NCBI GenBank assembly: GCA_008682415.1
Contig: VANK01000002.1
Span: 186,001-250,000 of the forward strand
DNA: 64,000 nucleotides
From: Acidobacteria bacterium AB60
Lineage (GTDB): Bacteria > Acidobacteriota > Terriglobia > Terriglobales > Acidobacteriaceae
Direction of reading: 5' to 3'
The translations under genes were made by a program, and so were the position numbers. The notes under the pieces were generated by a model. The model worked only from the letters and a program-made list of their open reading frames with translations. It was not told the origin of the DNA and made no database searches. Of this stretch, positions 44,106 through 52,520 are shown piece by piece; position 1 is the stretch's first letter, and every line of letters starts with the position of its first letter.

Positions 44106-45047
44106 CTAGGCGGACTTGCGCTTGGTCGGCGCCTTGGCAGCGGTTTTGGCCGGCGCCTCTTTCACGATCCCGATGCCCTTCTTCGGCGGCGTCTTTTCGC
44201 TCACCGGCGGCTTCTTCGCTGCCACCTTCGCGGCCGCGGGAGCCTCGCCGATACTCTTGCGCAGCGCGTCCATCAGGTTGATCACGTTGCTCGGACGCGG
44301 CGCCGGAGCCTCTTCCACCGGGAGAGGCAGATTCTTCAGCTTGGCATCCACCAGTTCCTTGACTGCCGCCTCATACCCGTCCTGGAACTTGCTCAGGTCA
44401 AACTTCGCGCTTCTCTTGGCGATCAGCGCCTCCGCCAGCTCCAGAGAGTCCTCGTTCACCGCCGCTGCCTTGATGTCGCGAAAGTAGTCCGCCGCGTTGC
44501 GCAGCTCGTTGGCAAAGCGCAGCGTGAATGCCATCATCCCGCGTCCCTCAGGACCGCCGGCCGGCACGACCGCCAACAGGTTCTCGCGCCCGGAGAAGGC
44601 TATCTTGCCGATCGCGACCTTCTTCGTCTTCACCAGAGCCTCACGGACCACCGTGAAAGCCTCCGTCTGCAGGTCATTCTGCGGGAGAACGAAATACGGC
44701 TTCTCAACGTACTCGGGATTCAGCTCGTCGCGATCGATGAACTGCGAGACCTCAATCGTGTGCTTGGAGGGAACCCGCAGGTTCTCCAGCTCGCTGGGCT
44801 CGATGATCACGTACTGCCCCTTGCTGTACTCGTAGCCCTTGACGATCTCGTCCTTCTCCACCGCGCTCGCCGGCTCTTCGCCCTCGGCCGCGCTCTGCAG
44901 CACCTTCTGGTGCCGGATCCGCTCGCCCGTGCTGCGGCTGATCTGATGGAAAGAAATCTGGCTCTTGCTCTCCGTCGCCGTGTAGAGGCTCACCCCAAAA
45001 GAAACAAGCGAGATCTGAATTTGCCCTGACCAATATGGACGCGCCAT
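44106..45047 (-). CDS. Ku protein (non-homologous end joining)
   Basis: A 313-residue bacterial Ku homologue. It begins with the family N-terminus MARPYWSGQIQISLVSFGV and carries GERIRHQKV, VKGYEYSKGQYVIIEPSELE, HTIEVSQFID and EALVKTKKVAIGKIAFSGRE. The homodimer binds DNA ends and recruits the ligase LigD. The C-terminal 60 residues are a lysine/alanine/proline tail (KVAAKKPPVSEKTPPKKG), which in other Ku proteins helps bind DNA. No ligD gene is present in the window. Confidence 0.95.
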   Translation of the reverse strand: MARPYWSGQIQISLVSFGVSLYTATESKSQISFHQISRSTGERIRHQKVLQSAAEGEEPASAVEKDEIVKGYEYSKGQYVIIEPSELENLRVPSKHTIEVSQFIDRDELNPEYVEKPYFVLPQNDLQTEAFTVVREALVKTKKVAIGKIAFSGRENLLAVVPAGGPEGRGMMAFTLRFANELRNAADYFRDIKAAAVNEDSLELAEALIAKRSAKFDLSKFQDGYEAAVKELVDAKLKNLPLPVEEAPAPRPSNVINLMDALRKSIGEAPAAAKVAAKKPPVSEKTPPKKGIGIVKEAPAKTAAKAPTKRKSA

Positions 45048-45424
45048 TGGTTTGCTCCGCTGATTTTCAAACGTTCGGTGCCGGGGAAACGGTCCTTCAA
45101 CCGTAGAATCAGGAGTTTATCTCAAAAAATGTGCAGAATCGAGCACAAAGTCATGAAAAGAATGGAGAACATTTGACGAAAGGAACTCAGGACGCCACTT
45201 ACCCGTCCGGGGCACACGTTTCTCCAGGACGGGTTCCCTCCGCTCCTGCTGCCTTCGTGATATTGACGTCCTCCCGGCGCCCGCAGATACTCGGAATCAA
45301 CATTCTGCCGTATCGATAGCTAGATTCAACCTTGGTGTGCGCTGTCGCCTCGTGCGACGCGCCTGTACTTTCCGGCGTGCGACCATCCCCCGGCCGTCGG
45401 GCTGAACCTTACGGAGTTATTTAG
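45048..45424. other. Divergent spacer between Ku and UbiA-family genes
   Basis: 377 bases without a supported gene. A stem CCCGTCC (45202-45208)/GGACGGG (45227-45233) with an 18-base loop is visible but has no T-run. Promoters of both flanking genes should be here; I cannot point to a convincing pair of boxes. Confidence 0.45.
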
Positions 45425-46432
45425 ATGGCCGTTGTCGAAGTGCTGAGCGTCAATCAGCTCTCTGTCCGGGAGCGCCTCCGAGCCCACATCGCAATCATGC
45501 GGCTCGATCATTCCATCAAAAACCTCTTCGTGCTGCCCGGCATCATCGTCCCGCTCAGTTTGCTCCCGGGTCATCTCGACCGGCGCTTCCTCTTCCGCCT
45601 GGTCCTGGCCATGACTGCCGTCACCCTGGTCGCCTGCAGCAACTACGTGCTCAACGAGGTGCTCGACGCACCCTTCGACCGATTGCACCCGGTCAAGCGC
45701 AACCGCCCCGCCGCCCTGGGGCTGGTGGTCGAACCCATCGCGTACGGGCAATGGATCGTGCTCATGGCTGCCGGCGTCGGGCTTGGCCTCCTCATCTCGC
45801 CTCGCTTCGCCAGCACCGCGCTCGCCCTCTGGATCATGGGCTGTCTCTACAATGTCGCGCCCATTCGCACCAAGGACGTTCCCTACCTCGACGTCCTCAC
45901 CGAGTCGGTCAACAACCCTCTGCGCATGCTCCTGGGCTGGTACGCGGTCACCAGCGTCCTCGTGCCGCCGGTATCCCTGCTGATCTCCTACTGGATGATC
46001 GGCTGTTACTTCATGGCCCTCAAGCGCTTCAGCGAGCTCTCCGAGATTCACAACCGCACCGTGGCCGGCGCCTACCGCGCCTCCTTCAAGCACTACACGC
46101 CCGAGTCCCTGCTGGTCTCCGTGCTCTTCTACGCATCGGCTTCCATGCTCTTTCTGGGCGCCTTCATCATCCGTTACCGCATGGAGCTGATCCTCGGCTT
46201 CCCACTCGTCGCTCTCACCATGGCCGTTTACTGCAAGCTCTCCTTCAAGCGCGGCTCCGCCGTCCAGAATCCCGAAAAACTCTATCGCGAGCCGTTGCTG
46301 ATGGCCTCCCTCGCCGCCACCGTCTTGATGTTGGCCGTGCTGCTGTTCGTGCGTATTCCGCAGCTTGAGCGGTTCTTTATGCCGACGCTTCCCCAGTCCG
46401 CACTACCCTCGGCCACAATCATCGGCCTCTGA
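45425..46432 (+). CDS. UbiA-family prenyltransferase (decaprenyl-phosphate phosphoribosyltransferase-like)
   Basis: A 335-residue inner-membrane protein with about nine helices. The first aspartate-rich motif is NEVLDAPFDRLHPVKRNR, the form found in decaprenyl-phosphate phosphoribosyltransferases rather than in quinone prenyltransferases (which have NDxxDxxxD). The second motif is VPYLDVLTE. The family joins a polyprenyl chain to an acceptor; this subgroup uses PRPP and makes a lipid-linked ribose or arabinose donor. The subgroup call is tentative and no partner epimerase is nearby. Confidence 0.75.
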   Translation: MAVVEVLSVNQLSVRERLRAHIAIMRLDHSIKNLFVLPGIIVPLSLLPGHLDRRFLFRLVLAMTAVTLVACSNYVLNEVLDAPFDRLHPVKRNRPAALGLVVEPIAYGQWIVLMAAGVGLGLLISPRFASTALALWIMGCLYNVAPIRTKDVPYLDVLTESVNNPLRMLLGWYAVTSVLVPPVSLLISYWMIGCYFMALKRFSELSEIHNRTVAGAYRASFKHYTPESLLVSVLFYASASMLFLGAFIIRYRMELILGFPLVALTMAVYCKLSFKRGSAVQNPEKLYREPLLMASLAATVLMLAVLLFVRIPQLERFFMPTLPQSALPSATIIGL

Positions 46433-46697
46433 TTTCTTCCACTCCCGACCTGCGCTCCGGATCGGCGCATCCGCTTGCGCGGTTGCGCTTTTGGATCATT
46501 GCTTGCGGAGAGTCAACGACCACCTTCCCCTCGCGGGCGCTTACTGTTTGTGTGATGCCCGGATGGTAGTTACCTGAGAGTCATCGCGCTGCCCCGAACG
46601 GTCCGATCCCGCACCACACGAGCTATTCCCGGGTCTGTTCTTTCTGACGTAATGTTCCTGTGTGGTTGGGGGAAACCCCAGGGGGAGCGGGCTAAAC
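46433..46697. other. Spacer upstream of the CxxC protein gene
   Basis: 265 bases with no gene apparent. The only structure I see is the G-tract hairpin at 46667-46687 directly before the next start codon. Confidence 0.4.
46667..46687 (+). promoter_or_regulatory. GNRA-capped hairpin next to G-rich ribosome site
   Basis: TGGGG (46667-46671) pairs with CCCCA (46676-46680) closing a GAAA loop. Immediately after comes GGGGGAG (46681-46687), the likely ribosome site, ten bases before the ATG at 46698. The C-tract could pair with either G-tract, so two exclusive structures are possible, one hiding the ribosome site. Confidence 0.4.
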
Positions 46698-46967
46698 ATG
46701 CAGGTTTTGTGCAAGAGCAGCAACGATCACGTGGAAACCAACTGCAGTGTTTGTGGACAGGGATTCGTGCTGTTCTGGGAACGTCAGACAAAGATGGAGA
46801 AAGCCACTGCGCTGCAGGAGATCGCCAGAACGTTGCGCGGCCATCACGATCGCATCGGAGGGCCCGACGCTCATCCCAATCGTGGCTTTCTGGTTCCGGA
46901 GTGGAACGGGCCCGTGGCCTTCTCCGGCGCCGCAATTCTGGGCAATGCACCCAGTTGGGCTCTTTGA
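46698..46967 (+). CDS. Small conserved-looking protein with a CxxC pair, unknown function
   Basis: An 89-residue protein. The N-terminal part contains NCSVCGQGF, a possible half zinc knuckle with Cys5 and His11 nearby. A charged helix follows (EKATALQEIARTLRGHH, about 34-50) and then GGPDAHPNRGFLVPEW. It has no signal peptide or membrane helix. Its residue mix, ribosome site (GGGGGAG) and isolated position favour a real gene, but I do not recognise a family. It is the only supported frame between 46433 and 47280. Confidence 0.6.
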   Translation: MQVLCKSSNDHVETNCSVCGQGFVLFWERQTKMEKATALQEIARTLRGHHDRIGGPDAHPNRGFLVPEWNGPVAFSGAAILGNAPSWAL

Positions 46968-47280
46968 AGCATCTTAGTAGCTAGAGTTTAGGACCTGCGC
47001 AATAGGCAGGTTGGGGACGCGGAGACCGGGAACACCTGCCTAGGAACCGCATTTTTAAAATTGCAAGATCGGTTGGACCACTGGCGCAGTTTGATTCCTG
47101 TGCCGATATATCAAACAAGTCCACCCGAGACGGATTGGAACGCAGCTTTCGGTTCTCCTTCGTAGCAGCTCGCACGACGAGACCTTTCCTGCAATCCACG
47201 AACTTGCGATGCTGGCCGGCGACTACACCCTTTGTGGTCATCGCCCCCAGCATCGTTCTCTTTTGTGCGAAAAATCCCCT
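46968..47280. other. Spacer between CxxC protein and SDR stop
   Basis: 313 bases with no supported gene between two convergent genes. Short open frames here lack ribosome sites. I see no clear terminator. Confidence 0.45.
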
Positions 47281-48117
47281 CTACCCGTCGAGGCGAGTAT
47301 CCACTGCGATCGCCTCCCACCGCTTGAGATCGGACAGCAAAGTCTCCGCGTGCGCCCGGATCATGTCCACGGAGTCCTGCCCCAGTTGCAGCCGCAATGG
47401 CGGGTTTGGATCGCCTAGCGCCACATCGATCGCCCGGGCGGCCTTATACGGATCACCAAACTGAGTGCCGTGGCTCGACCGCGCGAACTGCCGCGTGGGA
47501 CCGGCACTCTCCGAATAGGCTTCGATCTCCGGCATGAAGCGCATTCCCACCCCCGCCAGGTTTGTTCGAAATTGGCCGGGCTCCACGATGAGCACCTTGA
47601 TGCCCAGCGGCTTCACCTCCTGCGCAAGTGCTTCCGAGATCCCTTCCAGGGCGAACTTCGAGGCGGAGTAGCTGCCGAAGCCGGCGATGCTGAGCTGGCC
47701 GCCAAGGCTGCTGATGTTGACAATGGCTCCGCGGCCTCGATGCCGCAGGTGAGGCAGGAGCGCACGGGTCACGGCCATCGCGCCGAAGAAATTGGTCTCC
47801 ATCAGAGCGCGCAGCTCGTCCTCAGGCGTCTCCTCGACCGCTCCCACGATGCCATAGCCGGCGTTGTTGATGAGAACATCAACCTGCCCGAACCGTTCCA
47901 TGGCCTGCCCGACCGCCGCATCAATTTGAGACCGGTCGTTCACGTCCATCCGCAAAGCGAGCGTCCGGTTAGGGTATTGGTCGGCCAGGGGCTGGATGGA
48001 CTCGCTCTTGCGGGCCGTCGCAACCACCCGGTATCCCTGAGTCAGCGCATATTCCGCGAAGGCTCTTCCGAAGCCGCTTGAGGCACCCGTAATAAACCAG
48101 ACAGGGGAGGTCTCCAT
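47281..48117 (-). CDS. Short-chain dehydrogenase/reductase
   Basis: A 278-residue classical SDR. The NAD(P)-binding TGASSGFG (10-17), NNAG, the catalytic serine in IVNISSLGG and YSASK are all present. After the core it has a C-terminal stretch typical of the KR-like oxidoreductases that follow the TGASSGFG type (VEPGQFRTNL). Arginine after the second strand (ATARK) suggests NADPH preference. The substrate is unknown and neighbours give no clue. Confidence 0.88.
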   Translation of the reverse strand: METSPVWFITGASSGFGRAFAEYALTQGYRVVATARKSESIQPLADQYPNRTLALRMDVNDRSQIDAAVGQAMERFGQVDVLINNAGYGIVGAVEETPEDELRALMETNFFGAMAVTRALLPHLRHRGRGAIVNISSLGGQLSIAGFGSYSASKFALEGISEALAQEVKPLGIKVLIVEPGQFRTNLAGVGMRFMPEIEAYSESAGPTRQFARSSHGTQFGDPYKAARAIDVALGDPNPPLRLQLGQDSVDMIRAHAETLLSDLKRWEAIAVDTRLDG

Positions 48118-48174
48118 ACCCAGAATCTATACCGGAAGCCCGAGGCCAAACCCGGATGCAGCGAATTGCAAGGC

Positions 48175-48213
48175 GCAAAAACAACAAGGGCCGGGATCGC
48201 TCCCAGCCCTTGT
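48175..48213 (-). terminator. Rho-independent terminator of the cold-shock gene
   Basis: ACAAGGGC (48184-48191) pairs with GCCCTTGT (48206-48213), extended inside by GGGA/TCCC. On the minus strand it is followed by TGTTTTTGC, a T-rich tail. It lies 38 bases after the cold-shock gene's stop. Confidence 0.8.
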
Positions 48214-48250
48214 CTTCCTGCTTAGATTCTGCCGGAATCCGGCCCGAAGT

Positions 48251-48451
48251 TTAGAGAGGCTGTACGTCCGCAGCCTGCCAACCCTTGGGACCCTTCACCA
48301 CGTTGAACTGCACGGCTTGGCCTTCCTGCAGGCTCTTGAAACCACTCGAGTTGATTGCAGAGTAGTGCACGAAGACATCTTCGCCGTTCTGACGCGAGAT
48401 GAAGCCGAAGCCCTTCGCGTCATTAAACCACTTCACAGTACCTTGTTCCAT
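48251..48451 (-). CDS. CspA-family cold-shock protein
   Basis: A 66-residue nucleic-acid chaperone. RNP1 (KGFGFISRQ) and RNP2 (DVFVHYSAI) are present, starting [12 protein letters not shown]. It binds single-stranded RNA and DNA and melts structures. ATG 48451 gives the canonical length; the frame is open to 48538. It has its own terminator, so it is probably monocistronic. Confidence 0.94.
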   Translation of the reverse strand: MEQGTVKWFNDAKGFGFISRQNGEDVFVHYSAINSSGFKSLQEGQAVQFNVVKGPKGWQAADVQPL

Positions 48452-48701
48452 TTTGATCGTGTTTCCTGGATTGAATTGCGCTGGATGAATCGGGGACCAC
48501 TGGCAGAATCCTTGCTTGGTTGGGCGAGTACTGCTCACGCCCGGTTCGACTCTAACGCTGCATTGATTGTAGCATTCCCGCTCTCAAAACTGAACCTAAA
48601 TTCTTTTTCATCTATCCGATTTCAAACTTCCGGATATCTGCAAATGTCCCGGAATGAGACTCCTGACCCACGCCTTGCCTGTGATACCGTTAAGGCTCGC
48701 C

Positions 48702-50072
48702 ATGCCCCCCGACCTCCTGCCCGGTCTTCTCGCCCGCGCCTCCGAGCGGCTTCAGGAAGCCTTCGCCGAACTTCCGCCCCGCAGCGACCCCGCCTGGTCG
48801 TCCCTCGCAGACATGGCCTCCGTCCTCGATGCCACCGCCCAGCGCCTCGGCGACAACTACCCCTACTTCCACCCCCTCTACGCCGGGCAAATGCTCAAAC
48901 CGCCCCACCCCATCGCCCGTGCCGCCTATACGCTGGCCATGGCCATCAATCCCAACAACCATGCCCGTGATGGCGGCCGCGCCAGCTCTGAGATGGAGGT
49001 CGAGGCCGTCGCGGAGATCGCCGGGATGTTCGACTGGGCCGACGGCCACCTCGGCCACCTCACCTCCAGCGGCACCCTCGCCAACCTCGAAGCCCTGTGG
49101 GTCGCCGGGCAGTCCCACCCCGGCAAGCGCATTGTGGGATCTTCGCAGGCCCACTACACCCATCAGCGCATCTCCTCGGTTCTCCAGCTCCCGTACTCCC
49201 CCCTAGCCACCGACACCTGCGGAAGAATGGACGTCAACGCCCTCGAGACTGAACTTCGCAAGGGTGACGTGGGCACCGTCGTGGTCACCCTCGGCACCAC
49301 CGCCCTGGGAGCCGTGGACCCCCTGCACGACATCCTCGAGCTGCGCCAGAATCACCACTTCCGCATCCATGTGGACGCTGCCTATGGCGGCTACTTCAAG
49401 CTGATTTCAAACGCGCTGGACGAGCCCGCCCGGCGCGCCTATGCCGCCATCAGCCAGGCGGACTCCATCGTCGTCGACCCCCACAAGCACGGACTTCAGC
49501 CCTATGGCTGCGGCTGCATCCTCTTCCGCGACCCGGCCGTCGGACGCCTCTACAAGCACGACTCGCCCTATACCTACTTCACCTCAAAAGAGCTTCACCT
49601 CGGCGAGATCAGCCTGGAGTGTTCCCGCGCCGGAGCCTCGGCGGTCGCCCTCTGGGCCACCCAGCGCCTCCTGCCGCTCAAGCCGGACGGGGCCTTCGCA
49701 GCCGGCCTGTCCGCCGGCCGGCGCGCCGCCCTGGCCCTAAAACGCCATCTGCAGCAGGACACAGCGGCCCGCTTCGACCTCCTTCCCTCCGGCACCCCTG
49801 AGTTGGACATCGTCGTCTGGAAGCTCCGCGCACCTGACCTCAAAACCTCGTCAAACCTTGCCCAACGCATCTTTGCTGCGTGCGCTGCGCGAAATCTGCA
49901 CCTGGCCCTTGTACAATTGCCGGAAAGCTGGTTTGCACATGCTCACAACCCAGCCTCCCGGGAATTAGTTACCTGTCTGCGATCCGTCCTTATGAAACCA
50001 GAGCACGAATTCTGGCTGGAGCGCATCTGGACGCTGTTTGTAGAAGCAAGCGAAGAAGTGCTGCCGAGGTAA
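48702..50072 (+). CDS. Group II PLP-dependent decarboxylase
   Basis: A 456-residue fold-type I PLP enzyme. NPNNHARDGGRASSEMEVEAV and LTSSGTLANLEAL are the N-terminal substrate-domain signatures, HVDAAYGGYF contains the PLP-ring aspartate, and DPHKHGLQPYGCG holds the PLP lysine. This fits glutamate/tyrosine/aromatic amino-acid decarboxylases, but the substrate cannot be told. The next gene, galactose mutarotase, starts nine bases after its stop, so the decarboxylase seems to be the first gene of a galactose operon, which is unusual. TAAGG precedes ATG 48702. Confidence 0.85.
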   Translation: MPPDLLPGLLARASERLQEAFAELPPRSDPAWSSLADMASVLDATAQRLGDNYPYFHPLYAGQMLKPPHPIARAAYTLAMAINPNNHARDGGRASSEMEVEAVAEIAGMFDWADGHLGHLTSSGTLANLEALWVAGQSHPGKRIVGSSQAHYTHQRISSVLQLPYSPLATDTCGRMDVNALETELRKGDVGTVVVTLGTTALGAVDPLHDILELRQNHHFRIHVDAAYGGYFKLISNALDEPARRAYAAISQADSIVVDPHKHGLQPYGCGCILFRDPAVGRLYKHDSPYTYFTSKELHLGEISLECSRAGASAVALWATQRLLPLKPDGAFAAGLSAGRRAALALKRHLQQDTAARFDLLPSGTPELDIVVWKLRAPDLKTSSNLAQRIFAACAARNLHLALVQLPESWFAHAHNPASRELVTCLRSVLMKPEHEFWLERIWTLFVEASEEVLPR

Positions 50073-50081
50073 GGAAGAACC

Positions 50082-51050
50082 ATGGCGGAGCCGGCAAGTT
50101 TTATTTCGACCGCGGAAGAAAACGTTGTCATCCAGGCCGGCGCGTGCGCCGTCACAATGCTCCCCCAATACGGCGGAAAAATTGCCTCCCTCCAGCTCCA
50201 CGGAAAGGAGCTTCTGCAGGCCCCCCTCGCCCCCGTCACCGCCCGCACCCGCTCCATGCCCTTCGACGCCGCAGATGCCAGCGGATGGGACGAGTGCCTG
50301 CCCTCCGTCGCTGCCTGTAGCGTGCCGACCCCCGGCGGAACCGCGCAGATCCCCGACCACGGCGATCTCTGGCGCGTCGCCTGGCAGGAATCAAACGGAG
50401 ACGGAAACACCGCCTCCGCCACCCTCCGGGCCCACTGCTTTTCCCTGCCCCTGCAACTCGAACGAACCCTGACCCTGACCGCAGCCAGGAAGAGTTATCA
50501 ACTGCGTGCCGCGTACAAGCTCACCAACATCGGAAAACACCCGGCGCCTTGGGCCTGGGCGGCACACCCGCTCTTCACCGTCGCTCCGGGAGATCGCATC
50601 CTCCTGCCGCCCACCGTTCGCTCCCTTTCTGTGGAGGGGTCAGCGAACGAACGGCTCGGCAGACGCGAAACTGCCGTCAGTTGGCCCATCGCCACCACCC
50701 CCGCCGGCGAAAAAACGGACCTGAGCCTGGTTCCCGCTCTCGATTCCGGAATCGGCGACAAGCTCTTTGCCGGACCGCTCTCCGCTCAGGAAAACTGGTG
50801 CGCCCTGGAGCGACCCTCGGCCGGCGTTCGTATTCGTATCTCCTTCGATACTCGGGAAAATCCGTACCTGGGACTGTGGATCTGCTACGGGGGATGGCCG
50901 GAGGGCTCCGGTCCCAAACAGACCTGCGTCGCGCTCGAACCAGCCACAGCCCCGGTCGATTCCCTCGCTACCACCGGCCCATGGTCTCGGGTCCTCGAAA
51001 CCGGTAAATGCGTACGTTGGAGAATGAACGTCGATCTTGAATTGCTTTAA
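50082..51050 (+). CDS. Aldose 1-epimerase (galactose mutarotase) family protein
   Basis: A 322-residue beta-sandwich protein. The family's catalytic histidines appear in IPDHGDLWRV and WAAHPLF, with a conserved glutamate in CVALEPATAP. It interconverts alpha and beta anomers of an aldose and, with galactokinase starting 12 bases downstream, should supply alpha-galactose. There is no signal peptide, so it is cytoplasmic. AAGGAAG precedes the ATG. Confidence 0.85.
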   Translation: MAEPASFISTAEENVVIQAGACAVTMLPQYGGKIASLQLHGKELLQAPLAPVTARTRSMPFDAADASGWDECLPSVAACSVPTPGGTAQIPDHGDLWRVAWQESNGDGNTASATLRAHCFSLPLQLERTLTLTAARKSYQLRAAYKLTNIGKHPAPWAWAAHPLFTVAPGDRILLPPTVRSLSVEGSANERLGRRETAVSWPIATTPAGEKTDLSLVPALDSGIGDKLFAGPLSAQENWCALERPSAGVRIRISFDTRENPYLGLWICYGGWPEGSGPKQTCVALEPATAPVDSLATTGPWSRVLETGKCVRWRMNVDLELL

Positions 51051-51062
51051 TTTGGAGCCATA

Positions 51063-52217
51063 ATGCACGATCCTGAAGCTCTGCGCTCCCAGCACGCCGC
51101 CCGCTTCGGAGCCCAACCCGCCATCTTTGCCGCCCCCGGCCGCGTAAATCTCATCGGGGAACACACCGACTACGCGGAGGGTTTTGTCATGCCGGCGGCC
51201 ATCGACTTCGCCACCCTGGCCGCTATCTCTCCCCGTCAGGACGGAAAAATTGTCCTCTACTCCGAAAACTACGGAGAGGAGCGCATCTTCGAGGCCGATG
51301 CCCTTCCCGCGGCACGCAACGGGCACTGGAGTGACTACCCGCTCGGCGTCTTCGCCATCTTCGCCGGCGAAGGTCACCGGATTCCGCCCCTCAGTCTCAG
51401 CCTGTGGGGCGATGTCCCTCCCGGCTCCGGACTCTCCAGTTCCGCGGCGCTGGAAGTCGCCACCGCCGTCGCCCTCCAGTCCCTGCTCGGCATCCAGTAC
51501 CCCGGCCCGGTTCTCGCCCGCCTCTGCCAGCGCTCCGAGAACGAGTTCGTCGGCTCCAGTTGCGGCATCATGGACCAGTTCATCTCCGCCAACGGCGCCC
51601 GCGATCACGCCCTTCTTTTGGATTGCCGCGACCTAAGCTACAAGCTCGCGCCGATCCCCGAAGACGTGGCCCTCGTCATCGCCAACACCATGGTCAAGCA
51701 CGAGGTCACCGGGACCGAGTACACCAGCCGCCGCGCCCAGGTTGAAGAGGCCGCCGCCGTCATCGCCCGCCATCGGCCCGAGGTGCGCTTCCTCCGCGAT
51801 GCAAACCCCGAGGACCTCCAGAAGTGGGGCAGTGAAATGAGTCCCGAGGCCCTCAAGCGTGCCCGCCACGTCATCACCGAGAACATCCGTACCGTCGCCG
51901 CGGCCCAGGCGCTCGTACAAAACGACACCAGGACGCTAGGCCGGCTGATGGCCGAAGCCCATCGCAGCTACAGCCAGGACTTCGAGGCCAGCTGCGCGGA
52001 AGCCGACACCATGGTCGAGATCGCCCAGAAACTTCCCGGACTCATCGGCGCCCGGCTCACCGGGGGCGGTTTCGGAGGATGCACCGTCAACCTGGTCCAC
52101 GCCGACCAGGCCAAACCCTTCGCCGCGGCTCTGGGCGAGCAGTATGCCCAGGCCACGGGAATCACCCCACAAATCCATATTTGTCATGCTTCGGATGGCG
52201 CGCATCGCATCGAATAA
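51063..52217 (+). CDS. galK: Galactokinase
   Basis: A 384-residue GHMP kinase phosphorylating galactose to galactose 1-phosphate. The galactokinase signature APGRVNLIGEHTDY, the ATP loop PPGSGLSSSAALEV, the catalytic aspartate region SSCGIMDQF and motif 3 GARLTGGGFGGC are all present. GGAG lies seven bases before the ATG. galT and galE are not in the window, so the Leloir pathway must be completed elsewhere. Confidence 0.95.
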   Translation: MHDPEALRSQHAARFGAQPAIFAAPGRVNLIGEHTDYAEGFVMPAAIDFATLAAISPRQDGKIVLYSENYGEERIFEADALPAARNGHWSDYPLGVFAIFAGEGHRIPPLSLSLWGDVPPGSGLSSSAALEVATAVALQSLLGIQYPGPVLARLCQRSENEFVGSSCGIMDQFISANGARDHALLLDCRDLSYKLAPIPEDVALVIANTMVKHEVTGTEYTSRRAQVEEAAAVIARHRPEVRFLRDANPEDLQKWGSEMSPEALKRARHVITENIRTVAAAQALVQNDTRTLGRLMAEAHRSYSQDFEASCAEADTMVEIAQKLPGLIGARLTGGGFGGCTVNLVHADQAKPFAAALGEQYAQATGITPQIHICHASDGAHRIE

Positions 52218-52520
52218 AGCATCCAAATCCGAAGGATTGGTTGTACCCTGTGAAGACGGTTGATGGGGTAAAACGATTCATCCGCGGTTCCTCGATCACA
52301 TGAAACTGACAACTTCTCCGATCTGGGTACCACGGTCGAGTCATTTCATTTCGGAATCTTTCGCTTGAGAATTGCCGTATTCTCGGAGAGCTTCTTGCTA
52401 AAATCGGGGGGTCTCCCTCCGATTGATCAATGCAGTTCGCCCTCCGGATTGTTCTGCCGCAGTTCAACGGACCAGCCGTTCTGACGCGTCGTCAGCGCGC
52501 CGGAGGCGCCAGGTAAATCA
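52218..52520. other. Spacer between galK and glucan phosphorylase
   Basis: 303 bases with no supported gene. A GAGAAT (52367-52372)/ATTCTC (52379-52384) inverted repeat lies about 140 bases before the phosphorylase start and could be an operator; no promoter boxes are convincing. No terminator is obvious after galK. Confidence 0.4.

Noticed and set aside
45202..45233. CCCGTCC/GGACGGG stem between Ku and UbiA-family genes as a terminator or riboswitch
   Set aside because: An 18-base loop, no T-run and no recognisable aptamer sequence.
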